Source: Cephalopachus bancanus (taxonomy: Eukaryota; Chordata; Mammalia; Primates; Tarsiidae). Taken from it: 64,000 nt of DNA. The DNA lies in the NCBI GenBank assembly GCA_027257055.1, contig JAPVLO010000968.1, positions 590,224 to 654,223 on the forward strand, read 5' to 3'. Below are positions 10,151 to 19,799 of this stretch, in pieces; positions within the stretch are counted from its first letter, which is position 1; every line of letters starts with the position of its first letter. The notes under the pieces are model-generated. The model worked only from the letters and a program-made list of their open reading frames with translations, was not told the origin of the DNA and ran no database searches. Position numbers and translations under genes: made by a program.

Positions 10151-11126
10151 TATAGTACTTAAGAACATTCTCAGAGTTCATGTGTAGGCTCAAGGGCTAT
10201 TTTGGTGAATCCTAGATTCAGGAAGTAAGTTGATTTCTTTAGCTCAAGGCACAAAACAAAACCCATCTGAGCTTACCAATTAACTATTTTTATTTATATG
10301 AAATGTTAATTTACTTTGAGAAATTAATCTTGTATGCTTTGCTTCATTAAACATTACATAGTAAGGACCAAACCAAGGAAGCAACATTTATGCTCATTCA
10401 AATGGTATCAACCTTTTCTTTTCTCCTTCAGGATTGGTTAAAAAATGTTTGGTTTCTATTTTGTTAATAGATAATTACTCTTAGTGCCATGGAGAGCAAC
10501 AACAAACAGGTAGATTCCAGTATCTAAAGGGTACTACCTAATAGTACAGGACTCCAAGGTGCAATTTAATGAAGCATAGACTTAGTTATATTCTTTTATT
10601 CCATTGAGGTCCTACTGTATCTGAACCTACAAAGCAATAATTTTCTAAATTGCACCCTAGTGGCCTAAATGTTAATTCAGTTTCCAGAGATTTCTACTTT
10701 AAAGTCAAGGAGTATGTTCCACGCTATTAAATCTGGTTCTACAACTTCTATTTCTTTTAAGCCTCTAGATTAAGAAATCACAGCTTTCAAAATGAAACCA
10801 CAGATTAATAGACGGAGGAGGAATCGCCCATGAATTGATGGACTGAACTGCAAGCTTGTGAGATTTCCTTTAGATGCTAAGCATTCATTCTGACTCAGTT
10901 TCTAGCAAGCTCCAAGCAAAGTCTTGTGATCAATTTTGGTAATTACCGTCTTGGGAGACGAACTATACGCACTTCTTTATTCATTTTAATTTCACTGGTC
11001 TATTTTTATTTTTACTGCCCCATGTTATAATGTGTTTGATTTTGTAAACTGTATCTGATAGTTGCAAATTTCCCTTTTACAGCCTCAGTCGTCAAAAGAA
11101 AATGTGTGGGTTTAAAAAAATATTTG
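10151..11126. other. Single-copy sequence, no feature recognised
   Basis: AT-rich with no recognisable repeat. No open frame over 60 codons. Confidence 0.5.
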
Positions 11127-11416
11127 GGCCGGGCTCGGTGGCTCAGCCTGTAATCCCGCGCCTTTGGGAGGCTGAGGTGAGTGGATTGCCTGAGCCTGCG
11201 GGTTCAAGACCCGCCCGGGCAACTTGGTGAGACCTCATCTCTACAATAAATCAAAAATCAGCTGGGCACGGTAGCGCATGCCTGTAATTCCGGCTACTTG
11301 GAAGGCTGAGGTGGAAGGATCGCTGGAGCCCAGCAGGTCGAGGCTGCGGTGGCCGGGAGCAGCCACTGCACTCCAGTCTGGGCAACTGAGTGAGACTCCA
11401 ACTCAAAAAAAAAAAA
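11127..11416 (+). mobile_element. Alu SINE (plus), well preserved
   Basis: Head GGCCGGGCTCGGTGGCTCAG, left-arm CGCCTTTGGGAGGCTGAGGT, linker CATCTCTACAATAAATCAAA, right arm with GCAGGTCGAGGCTGCGGTGG and a 12-A tail. Many CpG sites survive, so this is a relatively recent insertion. The left-arm box B region is GGTTCAAGACC. The flanks are A/T-rich and the target duplication is not clear. Confidence 0.96.
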
Positions 11417-12819
11417 TTTGGTTGAATAAAGCCAACTTATTTAGTTCAAGCCATACAATTTAATAGTTTTTTTAAGGTAAGAGCAGATTCTGAATTGTTC
11501 TATTTTCTAATTTTCACATCTCCTCTATTTTGGTCTTTCTTGGGAAGCTACTAGGTATGCATTGAGTGTAGCTGACATGGACTCCGGGGGCAATAGCTGT
11601 GAGGTCATAGGACCCAGTCATGCTGGTGCTTCCTTAGGGTGACAGCAGTGGAATGGCCAATAGGGCTGCTCTCTGGACTGGAAATGTGCAAATGTGTGAC
11701 AGATCCAGCTGCCAGAAGAGAACGGCTCCTCTGCTCTTGATTTCTATGAAAAGTGCCTTTTCCGAAGCACACTCCTGTAGCCTTTTGCTCTACCTCTTGC
11801 TCTCTTCCTGGCAGGGATGGAATGAGGTGCCTGGTCAGAAGGCAACAGGTTTCTTGAGTGTTTGGAAAGAATCTATCCAGGTCATGAGTATGGTTCCTGT
11901 TCTTCTTCCTAGTGAGAGGCGGTGGGTTGGCCTTGCGGGAGCACCCCTCCTTTACATGTCCATCTCACATGTGGCCAGGGATTTGGATATGATTATCAGG
12001 CCTATTTGGCTCTCACAGCAGGCTTCCTCCTTTTATCTGTCTGCATCACTTAATAAAGATGATGTTTTGGGCTCCATCACCACTCTGGTACTGTATTTCT
12101 CAAACTCTACGTCCTAGACTTGTGAGTGGGGTTGGGAAGAGGGGTGCCACTCATACGCCCAACACACTGGTGTCATTAAAAACATAAAAAAATTTAAAAA
12201 CAATTTTATATATTTGAAAGACTTTGGGGTGTCAGAAAGACTGCTACTTTCACCTAAACTTTGCAATTTAAGACTTTCTTTCCCTCGTCTTCTTTTTTTG
12301 TTTCTCAGTTTTGGTTAAAGTCCAATTTAGACTATTTGCTCAGTCTGGCTGATGGAATAACTATATTTGCCCTGTTTCATTTCTCACCCAGATCCGAGGA
12401 CCACTAGGTGGTATCTTCAGTTTTCAGACGGCAGACACTGATCTTTGTCTGGGGCCACTCAAGACTGATCTGGAAACATGGGACTTGTTTCCCTTGGAAT
12501 TCTTCTTAGACTTTTCTTCCTGTCTCTCACCACCACCACCACGTGTCAGTTTTACTTGTGAATCTTAGAGAATCAGATGGCACTTTTCAGAAATAGAGTA
12601 GACTTTTAAAATAAGTAAGATAGAATAAAGCCCCTACTGTGATGTTATCAATCTCAGTTTGGGTAGAAAACTGGACAACTTCTTACAGATCCAAAGACCA
12701 GCAAAAGAAAAGATCATCAGAGAAAACGTGTGTCTGGGATGCTTTACTCTGGGGAATTAAACCAGCTGAAACAGCAGTCTCAGGTTGCTCACCTCTACGA
12801 AGGCCAATAAAGCATAAAC
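11417..12819. other. Single-copy sequence with a 154-codon open frame
   Basis: No repeat recognised. A plus-strand frame at 11653-12117 is open for 154 codons, beginning MANRAALWTGNVQMCDRSSC. It has no recognisable domain, no obvious codon bias and no clear splice context. I regard it as chance, but it is the longest plus-strand open frame in this single-copy part. A (CCA)n-like run ACCACCACCACC lies at 12530-12541. Confidence 0.45.
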
Positions 12820-12915
12820 TTTCCATGTCTCTCTCATCTGTAAAGTGAGTGTGCTATTATAATGCCTATCTGACGGAGTTGTTTTTGGCATTGAACGAAA
12901 TAATGTGGGAAGTAA
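12820..12915 (+). mobile_element. MIR 3' fragment (plus)
   Basis: TCTCTCATCTGTAAAGTGAG followed by AATGCCTATCTGACGGAG and GAACGAAATAATGTGGGAAG matches the MIR 3' half (CTCATCTGTAAAATGGG...GATTAAATGAGATAATG). Confidence 0.7.
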
Positions 12916-13674
12916 AAAATCATTTCAGGATGGATGACTCCAACTTGTTTCTCAACCACATGATAACTTTGCTGTGTGTTATTTGTGTTTGACTGAGAAG
13001 ACAGTTATTGAAAAGATTGTTAAGTCTACAAATGTCAAGAATTTGAAGCATTTATGAAATCCTGCACCTTATCATTACAGAGGAAGCAATTCATCTGTAA
13101 TTTTAATAACAATCTCTAACTTTTAAACTTCTTGTGGTTGACTACATTTTGGTTTTCTTTAAAAGGTGCCCCCCTCCTTGAATTTTCCTATTTTGAGGTG
13201 TAAACTCTATATGTTCTGCAGGGTTTGAGAAGCATAGACGTTTTTGGAGAAATCCTGCTATTACAAGGCTTGTTTCACTGGGAGAGCCAACTCAGTTTAG
13301 CAAATCCTTGTTTGTTTTGCAATAGATTAAGACAATGGTAGTGAAAAACTGAGTGTAAGATTTGTACTGGTCTGATGTGTCTTCCAAGCTAGCTGTGCTA
13401 AAATTAATGAACTGGGTGGAAAAATAAAGTTATTTTGAGGTACAATGCGTGGTTACTTTAGTATAATATAGTCATCTACCTTGTCTTAGGCGAACCAAAT
13501 CCTTGAGCTAAAACTGCAACCTGATTTTCTGTATAGCCATATGAAATGCTGAGAGTCACGCTAACTAAAATTTTGCAGCACGACACAATGAGAGAAATAA
13601 TAAATTACCCTTTTCAAATCTGCTCTCCCATTGTCATTTCATCAAATATCATAGATGAATAACTAGTCATCATG
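12916..13674. other. Single-copy sequence, no feature recognised
   Basis: No open frame over 60 codons and no repeat that I can identify. Confidence 0.5.
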
Positions 13675-13795
13675 AATTCACCTCAGAGTATTTACTGACT
13701 GCCTATTAGGTGCTTGGGATGGTGAAGGGTACAAAAGCTTTCAACAAGGTCTTTGCCACGTGGAATTTAACTGATAGGAAAGGACTGCTCATAAT
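13675..13795 (-). mobile_element. L2 3'-end fragment (minus)
   Basis: GAGTATTTACTGACTGCCTA then TTAGGTGCTTGGGATG and CACGTGGAATTTAACTGATA matches the reversed L2 end (TTTATTGAGCACCTACTATGTGCCAGG...GGAGCTTACATTCTAG). Confidence 0.6.
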
Positions 13796-14812
13796 AATAA
13801 TTCAGGAAGAATATAAAAGTTTAACATAAAAATCCTAAGAAATTGATAGACACAATTAATTTCTTGAGGAGTTCAAAGGAAGTGGAGATTGCTGTGAGCC
13901 TAGGAAGTTGAAGAAAATTGGGTTGCTACAAGTGGATAAGGGAGCAGTGGTCAGGAAATGAGATTAAATTCAGAGCAGGGGCTGGACATAAGAGACAGGC
14001 AGCAGACATGGGGCTACATGGGCTGATCAGCTTGGCTAGTGAAGTCTATGAGATAGAATTCTGATTGTGAGGTAAGATGGAGCCAGAGAATAGTGTCAAT
14101 GTTATCAAGGTTTTCAATGCTACCAAGATTTTTGATGTTACCGATGTTTTCGAGAGAAAGCCCCAAACTGAAGAGTTGGACTTCCTTTGGAGACAGGCAT
14201 TAACCACTGGGGACTGCCCTAGCCATGTGGACAACAACTGTGGCTTTGGAGCACGTGTGGGCATGGGCGTGTGTGTATGGGCAGTGCTACTGAAGGTGTC
14301 CATGTAGGGACAAGGGGTAGAGTGCTCCATGATGAAGAACACTTCTAGGGAAAGCTCTAGGAAATACTTTTTCATGCCTGGGAGTGGAGGTGGCAGTGGG
14401 TGGCAAAAAAGAGCTAATAAGGCATTTCCCCCCTGCAGAGGGAGGCCTAAGATGAAGGGAAACCTCCACAGAGAATTTTGGTCCTTTGATTCTTTGCTGA
14501 GGAACAAGATCTAAGCCTCAGTGGCGTGAGGAGTGTTCTTGTGGTTGCAGTCTAATTTTTGTGGTTAGTTTCTCCACTGGCCCTTTCCTTCAACTGCATT
14601 CATGTTGGGATTGTCTATGCCCAGCCTAACAGAGGCACAGAATAAGAAGGAAATCCTTCTTAGAAAGGTATCTTGTAAACTGTTGCCAGGTCAGTATGTT
14701 TTAAAATACTCTTTTTATTGTATCATTTTTCTATTCATAAATGGAAAATAACATTAATTCCAACTTCATTCTTTGTATGACTCTTTGAAGGTCAAAGCCC
14801 ATGTTTCCTCAT
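13796..14812. other. Single-copy sequence, no feature recognised
   Basis: A minus-strand frame of 153 codons (14046-14507) and overlapping shorter plus frames are present, without recognisable domains. Several frames being open over the same GC-richer stretch argues for composition rather than coding. Confidence 0.4.
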
Positions 14813-14813
14813 C

Positions 14814-14866
<53 letters not shown>

Positions 14867-14992
14867 ATCTTTATCTATATCATATATCTATCATTTATCA
14901 GCCCTCTATCATCTATCATCTATCTATGCCAATTGCCTATTTATCATCTGTCATCCTCTTCATCATCATCACCATCATCATCTCCTTAAGTT
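14813..14992. repeat. (ATCT)n microsatellite with degenerate flank
   Basis: About 13 uninterrupted ATCT units (14814-14866), then diverged ATCTATCATTTATC units and a (CAT)n run CATCATCATCACCATCATC at 14960-14978. Confidence 0.95.
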
Positions 14993-15529
14993 CTCACCAT
15001 TATAGATTTCTAGACTTCATTTTAGCTAGGCTAGTCACCACACTAACTTTCATGAAGCCATAACCATTCCTGTTTTTATGAATTCAATTTTGTTTTCCTA
15101 GCTTAGAAAGTACCAAATATTTGGCTTTGATTCAAATTCTACCACTCTTCAAAATCTACCTCAAGCCTCTCCTGTTTGTTCCATGAATTTTTAAAATCTC
15201 AACTTGAACCCTGAGTGATCTCTATTTTCTCTGAACCATTAAAGAACTTGGAAGATATAGAGCACGGAATTACAAAAGACTCACATATTAGACTATTGAA
15301 GACTCTGTAACAAATTGAATTACAGTATTTATGATTGTATACCTACTTCTGTTTTTAAAAGATCAAGAATATTAACCTTCAGAGGTTCAGCCTCTCTTGA
15401 ATGTACTTTCTAGTGATGGAAATGTCCGCCTACCCTCTTATGTCTCAGTGGGAGTTTTCTTGTCTTGTTCTACTATAGATGTAGGGCAGAGAACAGACTT
15501 GTGTGTCTTTGTATTTGGTTGTGCATCAC
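14993..15529. other. Single-copy sequence, no feature recognised
   Basis: AT-rich, no feature identified. Confidence 0.5.
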
Positions 15530-15690
15530 ACATTTATTGAGCAGCATCTACTTTCAGATATGGTACTAAGCACTAGAAATGCTAAGATAAAAACGTCTTT
15601 TACTTCAAGGTGCTCATAATGTACTGTGAAAGTGAGCTGGGTCCATAATAGGAGATTGATATAAATACTTGTTGAAGGCAGAAAGAGAGG
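15530..15690 (-). mobile_element. L2 3'-end fragment (minus)
   Basis: CACATTTATTGAGCAGCATC, TACTAAGCACTAGAAATGC and CAAGGTGCTCATAATGTACT match the reversed L2 3' end. The last part, CCATAATAGGAGATTGATAT, reads instead like a plus-strand L2 end, so a rearranged pair is possible. Confidence 0.55.
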
Positions 15691-15737
15691 CAAGAAAACC
15701 AACTATTTATTACTGACTTTTTAGAATATTGGTTCTT

Positions 15738-15880
15738 GGATGAGACTGCCTGGCTATGAATCGTGGCTGTGGCAGTAGCTATTTGCTAAGCAGTGCTTCA
15801 GTTTTCTCACGATAAAATGTTAGGTTTGAATGAAGTAATGCATATAACATGCTTGGCATGGCACCTGGCACCTAGGATTT
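15738..15880 (+). mobile_element. MIR SINE (plus)
   Basis: GACTGCCTGGCTATGAATC, CTTCAGTTTTCTCACGATAA, GAATGAAGTAATGCATATAA and GGCATGGCACCTGGCACC follow the MIR consensus order. Confidence 0.7.
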
Positions 15881-16103
15881 CCATACATGAGACGAGGATA
15901 CCAAAAAATGAATCTGCTATACTGGATAGAGGCTTGTGTAGAATGCCCTGGGAGCATGGGCAAGAGCTGCTCTGCTCAGATCCATGTGCAGGGAGAGTGA
16001 GTGGGACTGGTCAGTGAGGAGCTCGTGAAGCCCAGCTCTGGGCAGGCAGAGCTATGTGCTCTTATAGGAAAATGTGTGAGAGTAACTGAAATAGTTGACC
16101 TTT

Positions 16104-16118
16104 AAAAACTGGAAGAAG
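16104..16118. repeat. Target-site duplication (left) of a small L1 insertion
   Basis: AAAAACTGGAAGAAG, repeated exactly at 16278-16292. Confidence 0.9.
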
Positions 16119-16277
16119 GGTTTATATACCTAACCCTGAATTGTACCCCACATCTTTATAATAAGTAATAATAATAATAAAGAAAAAATAAATAAAAATA
16201 CTACTTCCAAATTATTTGCTTCTGTAATAAATAAATACAATTGAGTTTAGACATTAAGAAAGTAAAATAAAATAAAT
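16119..16277 (+). mobile_element. 5'-truncated L1 tail with probable 3' transduction
   Basis: Only about 50 bp of L1 remain: GTTTATATACCTAACCCTGA, ATTGTACCCCACATCTTTAT, identical in type to the 3' end of the L1 at 58.3 kb. They are followed not by poly-A but by (AAT)n, then about 50 bp of non-L1 sequence (CTACTTCCAAATTATTTGCT...), then a second A-rich tail AAAATAAAATAAATAA. The whole 159 bp sits between perfect 15-bp target-site duplications, so it went in as one event. Transcription past the source L1's own polyadenylation signal is the simplest explanation. Confidence 0.8.
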
Positions 16278-16292
16278 AAAAACTGGAAGAAG
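16278..16292. repeat. Target-site duplication (right) of a small L1 insertion
   Basis: Second exact copy of AAAAACTGGAAGAAG; see the left copy at 16104-16118. Confidence 0.9.
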
Positions 16293-17417
16293 TTACAAAT
16301 GTTCTTAAGCCCAGTTAGAGATGTCATCAGTTATGTGACAATATTCTAAGAATTCCAGGGCAAGTACTACCTTCTGAGATGATTGTTGATTGAAATAGTT
16401 TATCATGTGCTAACTCTGCATTCAGTGTTTTTGTAAGAACTGTCTGAAAATACCTATAAATAAGAAGGATGAAGAACTAATAAAAAAAATGGGGGAATGC
16501 ATTAACTGCTCACCAGCACCTGTACTTCTAAGATGGCATTAAGGGCAGAGTCTGGCTGCTTTTGTCTATACTGAAATCCTAGGCTTACTGGTAAAAAAAA
16601 AAATACTCAGAAAACGAATGACAGAGGGCCAGATGAAGGCAATTCTCTTTTCTGTGATCACGTGTAGAGTCTTGCTGTTGTTCATACTTTCAGTCACTGG
16701 TGTGATTGTTATTTCTACATATTTCTTGGCAGTGTTAAAAACTCTCATTTCTATGTTTCTCATTAACTGATTTTCAAGCAAAGTGCTTTTGGAAAGGACC
16801 AAATCATTTTATAGCTTTGTCACATGACTTTTGTTAGCCCCAAAACGATAACTGTTATTTTAGTCAAGGCACAGAGTACTACTTAGCCAACTAATGTACA
16901 TCCTATAACAATTTATTACTCAAACACTTTAAAAGTGTCTCAGAGTGTGTAATTTCATTTTTATCATATATGTGTGTGTAGATACAAATTCAGAAAAAGC
17001 TTCAGAAGAGTACACAGAGGTTTCAGCGGTCACTCACCCCAAGAACTGTGATTGGGTAAAATACATGGATTTCATTTTCACAATTTATATGCTTTTGAAT
17101 TATATTAGGGTCGGCTATCTTCTGTAACAAATAGACTCAAATAGAGCCGAAGACTCAAATAATATAGAAGTTTACTTCTCCTTTGTGTAACCAACCTAAG
17201 GCAGCTCCTGGACACTGGAAAGGTAAAAAGGATTTCATACATAAATAGTCATTTGGGGAGCAGATTTCAATATGCAACTTTACAAGGTTTCCCTGGGCAC
17301 TGACCTCACATCGAGTCCTCAGGTATTGATATCCAGGTAATGCAAGAAAAATTAGCCCAGACAATTACTCATTGGAGGTATGTGGTGTGATGTGTGTAGT
17401 GTGGTATGGTGGTAGTG
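16293..17417. other. Single-copy sequence, no feature recognised
   Basis: No repeat or exon recognised; minus frames of 69-78 codons are unremarkable. Confidence 0.5.
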
Positions 17418-17464
17418 GTGTGTGTGTGTGTGTGTGTGTGTGTGTACACACACACGCACACACA
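17418..17464. repeat. (GT)n.(AC)n palindromic microsatellite
   Basis: GT repeats run directly into AC repeats with the centre at 17445/17446. This gives a 20-bp perfect palindrome, extending to 38 bp with one mismatched pair (17435/17456). The tract is alternating purine-pyrimidine over 47 bp, a sequence class able to form Z-DNA or a cruciform. Confidence 0.95.
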
Positions 17465-17870
17465 ATGGGTCAGCCTTGGAGATGGTACTTCTGCCCACAC
17501 TGAATTTGCTAGTAATGTCATATGACCACGTGTAGCTGCAAGGACAGCTGAGAATTAGAATACTGCTATATTCCTAGGAAGAATAGGAGAACAAAGATTT
17601 TGGAGAACAGGTTGCAGTTTCTTCCATAGTCAGTCTTTGTGGTCACCAAAATATCCAGGTGCTCCCTTTTATCTACACAGAGGACACACTTGTCTTTTCC
17701 TTTAAGGGAAATAACACAAACTCTATAACATAAACTCTACCACAGGTTCAAAGGTGAGGTCCTTCGATGATGCATAGTGTTTGCAATCATTTCTAGATGT
17801 CGTTCTTAATGGTCTGGTGTCCTGTGTGTTAAAGATGCATTATCTCGCCTCCTTCCTCCCTCTGCTGACA

Positions 17871-17903
17871 ATGTGTACGTGTGCGTGTGTGCGCACACAC
17901 ACG
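17871..17903. repeat. Alternating purine-pyrimidine palindrome (Z-DNA prone)
   Basis: 33 bp of strict purine-pyrimidine alternation with several CG steps, centred on the 16-bp perfect palindrome GTGTGTGCGCACACAC (17885-17900). Confidence 0.95.
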
Positions 17904-18867
17904 ATGGTGGAGCTGGGATGAGATAACTACAATAAAGCCTCCTATTCAGAAAGAGTGGGAGTAACCCAGCAAAGTGGGGTTCATGGCAATGATGGAACCC
18001 CGCTGGGCAAGCTGGTGAAGTCCCCCTTCCCTGGCAGTACTGAAATTTCCTTAAGTAAATCCTGACTCTGCCATCTTGGAGGAGCTGCCCTGTCTACTGT
18101 GACCCTAGTTCCCTGCTCTGCAACTTTTTTGTGCGTTACCCTCTGTGGCACATGTGTAGGTGGTAACCAGGTTTACACCTTTCTCGGGGTCTCACAGTTG
18201 CTTTCTGATGTGCCAACAATGGGGTCTGCCCAAGACTTATTTAAAGGCTTTAGTAACTAAAACTTTTGTAGCTCAGCCTCAAGTTTCTTTGGCAGCATCA
18301 CAAGTTTGCTGCCTTTGGATCCATTTTTCTTCTGGAGGGTTCCACGTGAAAGTCACCATACTCACGCTCTTTCCAAAGACACACCACTTAAGTCTTACCT
18401 ACCTCCTCATTTCCCAGCCCAGCACCTCCCTACCTGAGCTTAATGGTGGCCCTCTACCTGCCCTCTGAAACTACAGGCTTAGATGAAAATGAAGCATGCT
18501 TAATATGATATCTGCCATAGTGCTAAGTACCTCTGTTTAACTAATAAGAATTGGTTCTTATGAGAAAAAATGAGAATAGGCTTCAGGGCCTATTTTTTCT
18601 GTTACTTGTGGTTGAGTAGCAGTTAACTTTTTCAGTTCTGCAAAGCCTGGGTTTTCTGGACTTTCTCCACTCTCTTTCATTTCTGCTTGGAGATCAGGCA
18701 ATTCTTTCTTGAACTCATCCCTTTCCTGCAGACCTTCCTACAAGCAACAAGTAATAGTCAACATACTCTTCTGAGATCTCTTTTCTGATCACTTCTTTCA
18801 CCAGGTACAAATGTAGAAGGCACTTGGACTGCCTTTCCAGAGGGATTTTACCAAATGTAAGTGACAG
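17904..18867. other. Single-copy sequence, no feature recognised
   Basis: A 102-codon plus frame at 18160-18468 lacks any recognisable domain. No repeats identified. Confidence 0.5.
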
Positions 18868-19025
18868 GATGAGAGAGGGGTGGAAGATGAGAGACTACTT
18901 AATGGGTACAATGTACATTATTCAGGTGATGGATATCCTAAAAGCCCTGACTTGACCACAACACACTCTATGCATGTAACAAAATTGCATCTGTACCCCA
19001 TAAATGCATGAAAACAAAAAACTGA
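18868..19025 (+). mobile_element. Older L1 3'-end fragment (plus)
   Basis: GATGAGAGAGGGGTGGAAGA, TGGATATCCTAAAAGCCCTG, GCATGTAACAAAATTGCATC and TGTACCCCATAAATGCATGA followed by AAAACAAAAA match the 3' UTR end of primate/mammalian L1 of intermediate age, a different family from the large copies here. Confidence 0.75.
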
Positions 19026-19264
19026 GTTATCTATTGTGTTTTATACAAACACAATAGAAGCTTTTTTCTTGCTTAGACAAACAATCTAGGCTTGTTTTAG
19101 TAGGAAGTGGACTTTGTCTGTCATAGTCATGCAGGGATTCAGGCTGATGGAGGCTCTGCTGTTTACAACACATCGTTTCCAAAGAGACCCTTTGGCATCA
19201 TCACCCAACAGCCAAGGAGGTCAATGAGACAAAAAGAACTGCACAAGAGGTGTTTTATGTTGCT

Positions 19265-19556
19265 GTTGTTTATTTTTTAGAGGGTCTCTTTCTATCACTC
19301 CAGGCTGGAGTGCAGCAGCATGGTCACAGCTTACTGCAACCTTGACCACCTGGGCCTCAGGCAATCCTTCTGCCTCAGCTTTTTGAATAGTTGGGACTAC
19401 AGGCATACACCACCATGGCTGAATAAATTTTAAACATTTTTTTATAGAGGCAGTGTCTCACTATATAGCCTAAGCTGGTCTTGAACTCCTGACATCAAGA
19501 GATCCTCCTGCCTTGGCCTCTCAAAGCACAGGAATGAGCCTCTGTGCCGGGGCCTC
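19265..19556 (-). mobile_element. Alu SINE (minus), older AluJ-like
   Basis: AGAGGGTCTCTTTCTATCAC, GGCTGGAGTGCAGCAGCATG, CTCCTGCCTTGGCCTCTCAA. Diverged, and lacks the GAGTTGGAGTCTCACTC tail and ATAAATCAAAAA linker of the other copies, so it belongs to the older shared Alu layer. Confidence 0.9.
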
Positions 19557-19799
19557 ATGAGAAGTTTGTTTTGCTTTGTTTTGTTTCAATTTTTTGGAAT
19601 TTAATGTCTTTGGGATTTAAAAAAATTTTTTATTTTGAAATTGTGGGGTACGATTCAGGGTTAGGTATACAAATGTTCATTGTGCAGGTACCCCTGTTGA
19701 TGAGGTGTGCCCCCCCTTCCCTAGGTGGATATCGACTATCGTCAATCCCAGCTATCCCCACCCCCGTCGCCACAGTTTCCCGCTACTTTCAATCCCTTT

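Noticed and set aside
14046..14507. 153-codon minus-strand frame as a gene
   Set aside because: Opposite-strand and other-frame ORFs are open over the same stretch, there is no recognisable domain, and no splice or promoter context is evident.
19561..19568. GAAGTTTG next to the 3' end of the truncated L1 as a third copy of the GAAGTTTAAT target duplication
   Set aside because: It is about 50 bp away from the L1's T-run and differs at the end, so it is not a flanking duplication of that element.
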